From: CAXSDR01 sp964236445
GTDB lineage: Bacteria; Actinomycetota; Actinomycetes; Motilibacterales; Motilibacteraceae
NCBI GenBank assembly: GCA_964236445.1
Contig: CAXSDR010000001.1
Location: 51,568 to 115,567, forward strand
Length of the DNA stretch: 64,000 bases
Direction: 5' to 3'
The translations under genes were made by a program, and so were the position numbers. Shown in pieces: positions 37,489 to 45,342 of the stretch. Within the stretch, counting starts at the first letter, position 1; the number at the start of each line of letters is the position of its first letter. A model generated the notes under the pieces. The model ran no database searches and was not told where the DNA came from. It was given only the letters and a program-made list of their open reading frames with translations.

Positions 37489-37533
37489 TCAGTGCGGTGC
37501 TCACTCAACTGAACGCCTGGCTGAGTGCACTGA
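37489..37533. promoter_or_regulatory. Nested inverted repeats between the two small peptide genes
   Basis: TCAGTGC (37489-37495) and GCACTGA (37527-37533) are perfect 7-bp arms. Inside, CACTCA (37502-37507) faces TGAGTG (37522-37527). The region lies in the 239-bp divergent gap, 35 bp upstream of peptide A. Such nested arms suggest an operator or a 5'-leader hairpin for peptide A. No clear -35/-10 pair was assigned. Confidence 0.4.
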
Positions 37534-37693
37534 TGCCCGATCGTGGGGGAGTCGACCGTCACACACGGGTGGCCTGCGCCACATCGTCACGAGGCCCGAC
37601 GCTCGGCATTCCTTCACGATCCATATGCGCGCCCGACACGTGCTCGCAACACCGCTTTGGCAGACTGCTCGCAAGCGCTCAGGAAGGAACACC

Positions 37694-37798
37694 ATGAACG
37701 GTCAGCACGTCACCTCTGCTGCCACCTCCCGGTCGCGCAGCGAGGACCAGTCCATCGGGACGCAGTCAGTGGCCAATCCCAAGCGCACCAGGCTCTAG
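37694..37798 (+). CDS. Small peptide gene B, C-terminus VANPKRTRL
   Basis: This encodes 34 aa from an ATG at 37694 with AAGGA five bases upstream. The N-terminal part (MNGQHVTSAATSRSRSEDQS) is polar and unlike that of peptide A, but the last nine residues before the stop are identical (VANPKRTRL). Codons differ: Val GTG versus GTC, Asn AAT versus AAC, Pro CCC versus CCG, Lys AAG versus AAA, Thr ACC versus ACG, Arg AGG versus CGC. The conserved C-terminus with a divergent leader-like N-terminus resembles precursor peptides. It stands 272 bp before an acyltransferase gene on the same strand. Function unknown. Confidence 0.6.
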   Translation: MNGQHVTSAATSRSRSEDQSIGTQSVANPKRTRL

Positions 37799-38070
37799 CC
37801 TCCCAGGCGCCCTGCTCTCAAGGCCGCGCGGCTTCATCGGGGGTTGACGGGCCCGCGCACGGCGGAGGGCCTGGGCTCACCCGGCGCGTGCGACCCGTCA
37901 CCGTGGGGCAACACGTGGGTGGCATCATTGCTGCTTGACGGCGCGACTCGACTGCGACGGTGACCGCCGTCGGCCAGCTTTCCATGTCAGAGATCGCGTC
38001 GGCTGAGCAGGGCTTCACCTAGGCAATCGGCTCGGTGCAGAACTCGCCGGTCTGCCCGCAAGGAGAATCG

Positions 38071-39195
38071 TTGACCAGCACAGCCACTCGTCCCACGACG
38101 AGAACGCGCCTCGATTCGCTGACCGGTGTTCGCGCCATCGCTGCCGCCGTTGTGCTGTTGCACCACCTCGCACCCGTGTGGTCCGGCCGACCGGCGCTCG
38201 CCCCACTCAATGCCGTTGCCAGACAAGGCGCGGCAGGCGTCTGCCTGTTCTTCGTCCTGTCGGGGTTCGTGCTGACGTGGTCGCATCGCCCCGGCCAGAG
38301 TGTCAGCGATTTCTACCGCAGACGCGTTGCTCGGATCGTGCCTGCCTACTGGGTGGCCCTCGTCCTCGTGACACCCGTGCTGCTCCTGGAGAACAGGCGT
38401 GGCGGCCAGAACTCGTGGGCCGGCGACCTGTTCAGCGCGACCCTGCTGCAGTCGTGGATCCCCAACTGGCGCTGGTATCAAGCCGGCAACTCGGTGGGCT
38501 GGTCGCTCTCGACCGAGCTGTTCTTCTATGCATGCTTCCCGTTCATCATCCCCTTGATCGTCCGTGCTTCGCTGCGGCATCGCCAGCTGATGATGCTGGC
38601 GTCGACAGCTGTCGCCATCGCGATCCCGCTTGCGGCCCATCCAGACGCCTGGCATGTCTCCCATCAGTCGGGAGTCGCCTACTGGCTCGTCTACACCTGT
38701 CCCGTGACGCGGCTTCCCGAGTTCATCTGCGGCGCCCTCGCAGGAAGCCTGCTCGCAGCCGGGGTACGCCTGCGGCTGCCAGTGGCGTGGGCGGGTGTGA
38801 TCGCCTTGGTGGGCTACCTCGCCGCGGGCCAGGTGCCGGCTTACCTGGGCTTCGTCGCTGTGCCGATCGTGCCCGTGCTGCTGCTCGTCTTCTGCGCCGC
38901 AGAAGCAGACCTGACGGCGCGCCCGTCATTTCTTCGAGCGCCGGTCCTCGTGCTTCTCGGGGTATGGTCCTACGCCTTCTATCTCATGCACCAGATGGTG
39001 ATCCGCAGCGCGTTCCTGCTGATCCACAGCTACGGGATAACTTTTCCGCTTCGGGGGGTCGTGGCCCTGGCAGCAGTCGGGACCGCCGTCGTGTGCGCCT
39101 ACCTGCTCTACACGTTTGTGGAGCATCCGGCCGAGCGACTGTTGATGCGCCGGTCGCGGCCGACGGTCGAGCGCACGGCGACCCAGCTGTCGTGA
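38071..39195 (+). CDS. Acyltransferase family 3 (OafA-like) membrane protein 1
   Basis: The product is about 374 aa with some ten membrane helices. It has the family start TRLDSLTGVRAIAAAVVLLHHLA, with the catalytic His in 'LHHL', then GVCLFFVLSGFVLTW and FYRRRVARIVPAYWVALVL (the RRxxRIxPxY motif). These enzymes O-acylate surface polysaccharides or lipids using cytoplasmic acyl-CoA. TTG 38071 is chosen because AAGGAG sits five bases before it; GTG 38035 has no such site. It is very close in sequence to the acyltransferase at 43089, so they are paralogs. Confidence 0.88.
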   Translation: MTSTATRPTTRTRLDSLTGVRAIAAAVVLLHHLAPVWSGRPALAPLNAVARQGAAGVCLFFVLSGFVLTWSHRPGQSVSDFYRRRVARIVPAYWVALVLVTPVLLLENRRGGQNSWAGDLFSATLLQSWIPNWRWYQAGNSVGWSLSTELFFYACFPFIIPLIVRASLRHRQLMMLASTAVAIAIPLAAHPDAWHVSHQSGVAYWLVYTCPVTRLPEFICGALAGSLLAAGVRLRLPVAWAGVIALVGYLAAGQVPAYLGFVAVPIVPVLLLVFCAAEADLTARPSFLRAPVLVLLGVWSYAFYLMHQMVIRSAFLLIHSYGITFPLRGVVALAAVGTAVVCAYLLYTFVEHPAERLLMRRSRPTVERTATQLS

Positions 39196-39220
39196 GGTCA
39201 GCGGCGCAGGCACCCCGGTC

Positions 39221-40510
39221 TCAGGTGGGGAGCCGTGCATCAGCACGCCGTGCCGCTCCAGACAGGCGCCGTCCCCACACCACCGCAGGCCGCTCGACCC
39301 ACCGATAGGTGATCGATGCGAGGCCGAGCGCGGCGGCGAGCACCACCACCAGCCCCGCCGGCTTCGTCAGGGCAGCCGGGAGCCACGCGAAGTTGCCGAA
39401 GGTCAGAAGCATCGGGTGCACGAGGTAGACGGAGTAGCTGATAAGACCGATCCTGAGCAGGAAACGAGGCATCTCCCGTTCCCGCAGCAGGAACGCGAGT
39501 CCGAAGACCACGAAGGCAGCGAGGAAGGTCGGCAGCTCGGGCCGGATTCGCGTCACCGACACGTCAACGACCTCCGGGGCCACAGGGTTCATGACGTTGA
39601 CCGCAACAATCACGGCGACCGTGGTCAGGGTCAGACCCGCTGTCTGCAGCTTCGACAAGGCGCCCTGGGTGTAGCGGTAGAACGCGGTACCGACGAACAT
39701 CAGTCCAAAAAGACTCAGGTTGAACCACGCCTCGTGCGATCGATTGAGCAGGAGCGGCGCCAAGGGGATCGCCAGAACGACGACGAGGACTCGGCGACGC
39801 GGCGCACATGCGGACAAGAGCATGGTCCCGACGATCAGGACCCCGATCAGGCAGGCGACAGCGACACCGGCTCCAACCCGGCCTTTGTCGAAGCAACCCA
39901 AGCCAAGCGCTGCGAGCAGGAGCATCACAGCCGTCGTTGCCGACCGGCGGTGGATTCGCCCGACGAAGAGAACGGACACCGTCAGGTAGAAGGTCATCTC
40001 GTAGGCCAGGCTCCACGATGCGCCGATCACCAGCGGTTGCTGCAAGAAGGACTGCATCATCGTGAAGTTGAGCGCGACAGCCGTAGGATTGAGCGGCGAG
40101 TCCGGCTGGTAGACGTCGAAGCCGTAGTGCAGGACGAGACAGGCGACCAGGGCCACCCAGTAGAGCGGAAACAGGCGGAAGAACCGCCCTATCCAGAACT
40201 CCTTCAGCGAAGATCTCCGCTCGAGCGACGCAGGAATGATGAACCCGCTGCAAAGGAAGAACACAAGAACACCGAACTGGCCCAGCTTGAACCATCCGGC
40301 ATCCCACTCGGCGTAGGCATGCCAGCGCCCTTGCGCAGCATGCGCGACGACGACACACAGCACCGCAAGTCCGCGCAGAGCGTCGAGAAACTCCAAGCGT
40401 CCCCCAGCGGAGGCGCTGCCGGCTCTCGTCCTGGTTGGCGCCGTCTCGGCGTTGTCGATCACTGGCATGTCAACCTGCGTGCCCAGCACGGGCCAGGCCT
40501 CCTGCGTCAT
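39221..40510 (-). CDS. Acyltransferase family 3 (OafA-like) membrane protein 2
   Basis: The 429-aa multipass protein has LEFLDALRGLAVLCVVVAHA (catalytic His), GQFGVLVFFLCSGFIIPASL, FWIGRFFRLFPLYWVALVAC and a C-terminal run of helices ending YRWVERPAVVWGRR. The 'WVERP' end is typical of the family. ATG 40510 overlaps the stop of the next acyltransferase by 4 bp, so the two minus-strand genes are coupled. It probably acetylates or otherwise acylates the polysaccharide made by this locus (inferred). It is convergent with acyltransferase 1, with a 25-bp gap. Confidence 0.88.
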   Translation of the reverse strand: MTQEAWPVLGTQVDMPVIDNAETAPTRTRAGSASAGGRLEFLDALRGLAVLCVVVAHAAQGRWHAYAEWDAGWFKLGQFGVLVFFLCSGFIIPASLERRSSLKEFWIGRFFRLFPLYWVALVACLVLHYGFDVYQPDSPLNPTAVALNFTMMQSFLQQPLVIGASWSLAYEMTFYLTVSVLFVGRIHRRSATTAVMLLLAALGLGCFDKGRVGAGVAVACLIGVLIVGTMLLSACAPRRRVLVVVLAIPLAPLLLNRSHEAWFNLSLFGLMFVGTAFYRYTQGALSKLQTAGLTLTTVAVIVAVNVMNPVAPEVVDVSVTRIRPELPTFLAAFVVFGLAFLLREREMPRFLLRIGLISYSVYLVHPMLLTFGNFAWLPAALTKPAGLVVVLAAALGLASITYRWVERPAVVWGRRLSGAARRADARLPT

Positions 40511-41646
40511 GTCCGCTGCATGTCTTCTTGAGGCGTGAGCATCGCACGCAGGGCTGGCTCGCGGTGTCCGTTGATGCGAGCAGCCAGGCGACGGCCCCAC
40601 TCTTGGAACGGCAGCTCGTAGAGGCGGTGAATGACCTCACAAGCGGGAACGGCCACCAGCAGCCCGGCTGCGAGCGAGCAGAGGGCGATCGCCACGCCGG
40701 TTCCGGCGGGGAGGAGCTTGTCCGTCACCTTGAAAGCCAGACTGTGGAACAGATACAGGGCGTACGACAGGACGCCGATGTGTGCCAGCCAGCGCGCCGA
40801 CATGGCCCGTGCTCCCAGGCTCTCGGGGCGCACCACCACGGCACACACGATGATTCCCACCAGCAGCTGATGGATGGCCATCTCCATCGGAGACGGCCTG
40901 TTGGCATTCAACAGGATTACCGCCACCAGCACGGGCAGCGAGACGGTCCACTGCGTGAGCCTGGCGACGAAGGGATAGCTCTTAGCCGAATGACACAGCA
41001 GCGCCATGAAACAGCCCACCAGGATGGGCGCATAGTGGTAGATGTAGCGGGCCGGCGTCTGCGGCCCCGCGACATCGAACACCCAGATGGCGAGCGCCCC
41101 CAGACCTGCGACCCACACACGCAGCTGCCGCACCCTCGTCAGGACGACGAAGGCGATCACGGGCCACACGAGGTAGAACTTTTCCTCGATCCCCAAGGAC
41201 CAGACGCCCGAGAAGGGCACCGGCCCGTCCCCCACCCCGGTGGCCGGGTGAGAGAAGAGCGGAACCTCGGGCAGGTAGGCCAGATAATAAGGAATGGCGT
41301 GCGCGTACGCGCTGGCCCGGTCGTCCAGATGAAAGCCGAAGACTGCAACCGCGTAGATCGCGATGCCCAGCCACAACAGCGGCAGGATCCTGAAGGCCCG
41401 TCGTACCATGAAGGCGCCATAGCCAAACTTGCCGTATTTCTCTTCCTCACGCAGAGCAAGGGTGGTGATCAAGAACCCCGACAGCACAAAGAAGATGTCG
41501 ACACCGAAATCCCCGTTAAGAGCTGCGAATGCGCCGTCGCGAACGTGCCATGTGATGACTGCCAGCACCGCGACCGCCCGGATGCCGTCGAGTGCCGGAA
41601 GTCGCTTCGCGGCTCGGTATTCGTGATGAGTCAGCGCCGGCTGCAT
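40507..41646 (-). CDS. Acyltransferase family 3 (OafA-like) membrane protein 3
   Basis: The 379-aa multipass protein has RLPALDGIRAVAVLAVITWH (catalytic His), GDFGVDIFFVLSGFLITTLA, RRAFRILPLLWLGIAIYAV and SGVWSLGIEEKFYLVWPVIA, all family hallmarks. Short C-terminal residues after YELPFQEWGRRLAARI replace the usual 'ERP' end. ATG 41646 is preferred to the open-frame start at 41730 because GGGGGA lies just upstream and the family N-terminus begins there. It is first of the coupled pair with acyltransferase 2. Confidence 0.88.
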   Translation of the reverse strand: MQPALTHHEYRAAKRLPALDGIRAVAVLAVITWHVRDGAFAALNGDFGVDIFFVLSGFLITTLALREEEKYGKFGYGAFMVRRAFRILPLLWLGIAIYAVAVFGFHLDDRASAYAHAIPYYLAYLPEVPLFSHPATGVGDGPVPFSGVWSLGIEEKFYLVWPVIAFVVLTRVRQLRVWVAGLGALAIWVFDVAGPQTPARYIYHYAPILVGCFMALLCHSAKSYPFVARLTQWTVSLPVLVAVILLNANRPSPMEMAIHQLLVGIIVCAVVVRPESLGARAMSARWLAHIGVLSYALYLFHSLAFKVTDKLLPAGTGVAIALCSLAAGLLVAVPACEVIHRLYELPFQEWGRRLAARINGHREPALRAMLTPQEDMQRT

Positions 41647-41767
41647 GGTCCCCCATCCTAGAGACGTCACGTTACGGGCAGGCCGCTGGAATGTGTCCTT
41701 GCGACCACGCCCCGTCCACGTGGGGGTCAAGATTTAGCAAAATGCGTGCTGGTGGCACTGAGCCAGA

Positions 41768-42338
41768 TCAAGGCCGACGCTCGTAGGGCACCTGATCGCG
41801 CAGGACCCGCGCCGGAACACCGCCCAGGACAATGTTGCTGTCGTGAAAGCTCTTCGTGACCACAGCATTCGGCGCGACAGTCACGTTGTCGCCGAGCCGG
41901 ATCTTTCCACTGATCCTTGCTCCGGCGCCGATATATGCCTGGTCGCCTATGACCGGCGCACCGTCGAGAGTCGCGCCTATCGTGGTGGAGGGGATGGATC
42001 CGGCAGCTGGCGCCGATGCGTGCATGCTCATTCACGGTGATGGTTCCGTAGTGCTGGATGGACAACCCCGGCCCAAACGTGTGCAAAGGAATGGTGAAAC
42101 CCAGGTTGAGCGCCCTGCGCAGGTGCAGGCGCCACAGCACCGCTAATCTCAGCCGCAAGATGAGTGACGGTGGTTGACTTGTCCAGAACTCGAGCCGTCG
42201 TTGAGATCGCTGCCAGCGCATGATCCGCTCACGACTCGCCGGACTGATCTGGTGACGCCAGGTCCATCGCGACCTGTCGCTCGCGGCCAGATCGGCCTCG
42301 AGGTAGGCCTCGAGGTCCGCTCTGCTGCGAATCGCCAC
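41768..42338 (-). pseudogene. Serine O-acetyltransferase-like hexapeptide protein, frameshifted
   Basis: From GTG 42338 the frame gives SRADLEAYLEADLAASDRSR, an N-terminal helical part, then GPGLSIQHYGTITVNEHARI and GASCRIHP. At the GGGG run 41990-41993 the hexapeptide continues only in another frame: STTIGATLDGAPVIGDQAYI, GAGARISGKIRLGDNVTVAP, NAVVTKSFHDSNIVLGGVPA, ending at 41768. Deleting one G (one C on the coding strand) restores a normal protein of about 190 aa. Either this is a true frameshift or a base-call error. The intact protein would be a left-handed beta-helix acetyltransferase for sugars, like the divergent gene at 42480. Confidence 0.75.
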
Positions 42339-42479
42339 GTGTCTGCACCAACCTGTCTTCCGTCGTCCTCGAACTGCAGCGCGACGCCCGAGCGTAGCTT
42401 GCGGGCGCGGGCCGGTTCCGCACGGTGGAGCGGTTGACGCACTAGCCGCCCGCACGTCGGGGGCCCTACAGTCGGCGCC

Positions 42480-43010
42480 GTGCAGAGAATTGACTCCTGG
42501 GCCGACATGACTTCATGGGTGCGCGCCGACCTTGCTCGCTATCGCGGTGGTGTGCTGCGGACCTTGGTGCAGCAACCACAGGTTCGCTGGCAGGTTCGGC
42601 TGAGACTCACCGAGTGGTGGTGCAACACAAGGAATGGTCCGGCTGGCAGAGCCGCGGGAGCCTTCCTGAGACAGCGACTCCAAGCGCATGGCGTACGCAT
42701 GGGCTACAGCATCGCCATCAACCGTGTCGGCCCAGGGCTGCGCCTCCCGCACTACGGCACGATAGCGATCAATGGAGACAGCACAATCGGCCGGAACTGC
42801 CAGGTGCTTCCGGACGTGGTGCTCGGGGGCAATGATCGCGGGGCGCCGGTCATCGGCGACGACGTCTTTGTCGGGCCGGGCGTGAAGGTCATAGGCGACG
42901 TCACGGTGGGCAGTGGGGCCACGCTCGCCGCCGGGGCTGTCGTGACGCGAGACGTGCCTCAAGGTGAGACCTGGGGCGGCGTTCCAGCTCGACGGTTGAA
43001 TTCTCGCTGA
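42480..43010 (+). CDS. Serine O-acetyltransferase-like hexapeptide acetyltransferase
   Basis: The 176-aa product has a helical N-terminus (DMTSWVRADLARYRG) and a left-handed beta-helix of hexapeptide repeats: GPGLRLPHYGTIAINGDSTI, GRNCQVLPDVVLGGNDRGAP, VIGDDVFVGPGVKVIGDVTV, GSGATLAAGAVVTRDVPQGE, then WGGVPARRL. It resembles CysE but is shorter, and members in polysaccharide loci acetylate sugars with acetyl-CoA; cysteine synthesis is less likely here. GTG 42480 is the start. It is divergent from the frameshifted paralog, 141 bp apart. Confidence 0.85.
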   Translation: MQRIDSWADMTSWVRADLARYRGGVLRTLVQQPQVRWQVRLRLTEWWCNTRNGPAGRAAGAFLRQRLQAHGVRMGYSIAINRVGPGLRLPHYGTIAINGDSTIGRNCQVLPDVVLGGNDRGAPVIGDDVFVGPGVKVIGDVTVGSGATLAAGAVVTRDVPQGETWGGVPARRLNSR

Positions 43011-43088
43011 CAGTCGACTGTTCATCACCGCGACACGTCAGATGGCTAGGGTGGGCGAGACGGCCGATCCACTGCAAGGGACATACTT

Positions 43089-44240
43089 ATGACGACACCT
43101 GCTGGACCAAAGGCGGTCACGCCGGGCAATGGACGGTTGGAGTCGCTCACGGGGCTGCGCTTCTTCGCCGCCACAGCGGTCCTTTTTGTGCACCTGGCGT
43201 TCTTGTGGCGCAACAGCCATGTCATCGGATTCATGAACGGCCTCAGCCGTCAGGGTGCCGTCGGCGTCAGCTTGTTCTTCATACTATCGGGCTTCGTGAT
43301 GGCATGGTCGCGCCGCGAGACCGACACCGCGACGTCCTTCTACCGGCGTCGCGTGGCGCGCATCGTGCCGGCCTACTGGGTGGCGTTGTTCCTCTTCATC
43401 CCGGTCGACGCCTACTGCGCTCGACTGACGGGCCCGTCCCTCGGGCGCGGGCTGTTCAACCTGACACTGCTGCAGGCCTGGGTGCCCAGTGCGAGCTGGT
43501 TCTCCGGTGGAAATCCTGTGGGGTGGTCGCTGTCCACTGAGGCTTTCTTCTACGCACTCTTTCCCCTCTTCGCCCTCAGGGTCTCGAGGCTCACGACCCG
43601 GTCGAAGCTGATGGGCATCGCTGCCATGAGCGTGCTCGCGGTTGCGATCCCGCTGCTCGTGTCACCTCCGACGCATGTGACTTCTGCCCAGGTCGGCTGG
43701 TCCTACTGGTTCATCTACATCAGTCCGCTCACCAGGGCGCTGGAGTTCGGGATCGGTGTGGCTGTCGGCGCCTTGCTGCGCGACGGCCACCGCACGGGTG
43801 TCCCCCTCTGGGTTGCCGTGACACTGGCCGGCGTTTCCTTCCTCGCGGCGGGCCAGGTGCCGGCGTACGCCTCCTATGTCGCCGTCACGCTGCTTCCCTT
43901 CACGTTGCTCATCGCTGTCGCCGCCGAAGCGGACCTGGCTGGTCGACGCAGTTTCCTGCGCCAGCGGCACATCGTGCGGCTGGGTGAGTGGTCCTTCGCG
44001 TTCTATCTCGTGCATGCGCTGCTCGTGCGCGCTCTGGGTCATTTCGTCGAGACGCATACGGTCGGTCTGGCGGTGCGCGCCGCTCTCGTCGTCGTGGTCG
44101 TCGTCCTCGCGTGGGCCGTCGCCGCGCTTCTCTACACCTTCGTCGAGCGTCCGATGGAGCGGCGTCTCCGGGGTCGCTCCCTGCGAGCTGCACCGGGCGC
44201 CCTCGCTGCCGCTGCGCCGCCTGAGGGTGTGCACGTCTAA
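43089..44240 (+). CDS. Acyltransferase family 3 (OafA-like) membrane protein 4
   Basis: The 383-aa multipass protein has RLESLTGLRFFAATAVLFVH (catalytic His), VGVSLFFILSGFVMAWSRRE, FYRRRVARIVPAYWVALFLF, NPVGWSLSTEAFFYALFPLF and the end LLYTFVERPMERRL. It is closely similar to acyltransferase 1 throughout (shared RRRVARIVPAYWVAL, GWSLSTE, AAGQVPAY, AEADL), so the two are duplicates flanking the other acyltransferases. It is convergent with the glycosyltransferase at 44257. The target is probably the polysaccharide made by this locus. Confidence 0.9.
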   Translation: MTTPAGPKAVTPGNGRLESLTGLRFFAATAVLFVHLAFLWRNSHVIGFMNGLSRQGAVGVSLFFILSGFVMAWSRRETDTATSFYRRRVARIVPAYWVALFLFIPVDAYCARLTGPSLGRGLFNLTLLQAWVPSASWFSGGNPVGWSLSTEAFFYALFPLFALRVSRLTTRSKLMGIAAMSVLAVAIPLLVSPPTHVTSAQVGWSYWFIYISPLTRALEFGIGVAVGALLRDGHRTGVPLWVAVTLAGVSFLAAGQVPAYASYVAVTLLPFTLLIAVAAEADLAGRRSFLRQRHIVRLGEWSFAFYLVHALLVRALGHFVETHTVGLAVRAALVVVVVVLAWAVAALLYTFVERPMERRLRGRSLRAAPGALAAAAPPEGVHV

Positions 44241-44256
44241 GGTCGCGACGACCGGC

Positions 44257-45342
44257 CTAGGACGCGTAGGCGTCCAGTGTTCGCTGCACCATCTGCTGCA
44301 CGGTGAACCGGCTCTCCAGACGCTCGCGCGCACGGATTCCCATCGCCTCACGTAGTGAGACATCGCCGGCGAGCTTGTCCAAGGCAGTCGCGAGTGCACT
44401 GGGGTCCTCAGGCCGCACGAGCACGCCGGTTAGGTTCGCTGCCACGAGCTCAGGCACCCCGTCCACAGCCGAGGCCACGACTGGGCGCCCGCACATCATG
44501 GCCTCCAGCACTGCATAGGGCATCGCCTCGGACCGCGACGGAAGGCAGAGTACGTCGGCGCCGGCCGATGCGTGGGCCGCTCCCTGCTGCCAACCGTGAA
44601 ACGTCACGGTGACCAGCTCGAGCCGTGAAGCCATCGCCTCGAGCTCGGCGCGCTCGGGGCCGTCGCCGATGATGTCGATGTGCCACGGACACGTCGCTTG
44701 AGCGGCGGCCGCGAGCAGGACATCGAAACCCTTGCGCCAGGTCAGGCTGCCCACCGCGACGACGCGAAGCAGCTCGCCCGGCGCCATCGGTGCGACCGGA
44801 CCGTCACCCGGGCCAATCCCGTTGGCGACGGCGACCATCTTGCCCAGCGGAATGCCGTAGCGGCTGTTGAGGAACACCCGCGAGTGCTCGCTCACGGTGA
44901 TGATGACGTCGGCCGGGCGCATCATGAGCTTCTTCAGAGCAGTCTTGGCCTGACCGGCCCCCGGCTTCTGAAGCGCCGGCGGCGTCGCCGGTTCCCACGG
45001 CAGGTTTGCGTCCGTCGCGGGCACGCGCGGCAGGTGCTCTGTCACGACAACCCGACGACCGCGCACGAGCCGCGCTCGCCACAGCCAGGAAATAGCGTGC
45101 CACTCGAGCGACTTCGGCAGATGCAGGTGCCAGACGTCGGCTGACGCCCGGATCGACTCGTCGAGGGTCATCGTGCGCAGACCGGCCGAGTCGAGATCGT
45201 CCCGCATGCCGGGAGCGGCGTCGGAAGGAAGTGCCACCGCGGTCTCGACGCCCCGGCTTTCATAACCATGGGCAAGGTCGAGCATGTGCTTCCACACCCC
45301 ACCTCGCTCTGCTGCCCTCGTTGCGAGGATGACGCGGGTCAT
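44257..45342 (-). CDS. Glycosyltransferase family 4 (polysaccharide assembly)
   Basis: The 361-aa GT-B enzyme starts MTRVILATRAAERGGVWKHM, has the Rossmann C-domain at LRVVAVGSLTWRKGFDVLLA and the nucleotide-sugar motif PSRSEAMPYAVLEAMMCGRP (E-x7-E). ATG 45342 has AAGGAG six bases upstream and overlaps the flippase stop by 4 bp. It is the last gene of the minus-strand block. It would add one sugar to the lipid-linked repeat unit; donor and acceptor cannot be read from sequence. Confidence 0.9.
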   Translation of the reverse strand: MTRVILATRAAERGGVWKHMLDLAHGYESRGVETAVALPSDAAPGMRDDLDSAGLRTMTLDESIRASADVWHLHLPKSLEWHAISWLWRARLVRGRRVVVTEHLPRVPATDANLPWEPATPPALQKPGAGQAKTALKKLMMRPADVIITVSEHSRVFLNSRYGIPLGKMVAVANGIGPGDGPVAPMAPGELLRVVAVGSLTWRKGFDVLLAAAAQATCPWHIDIIGDGPERAELEAMASRLELVTVTFHGWQQGAAHASAGADVLCLPSRSEAMPYAVLEAMMCGRPVVASAVDGVPELVAANLTGVLVRPEDPSALATALDKLAGDVSLREAMGIRARERLESRFTVQQMVQRTLDAYAS

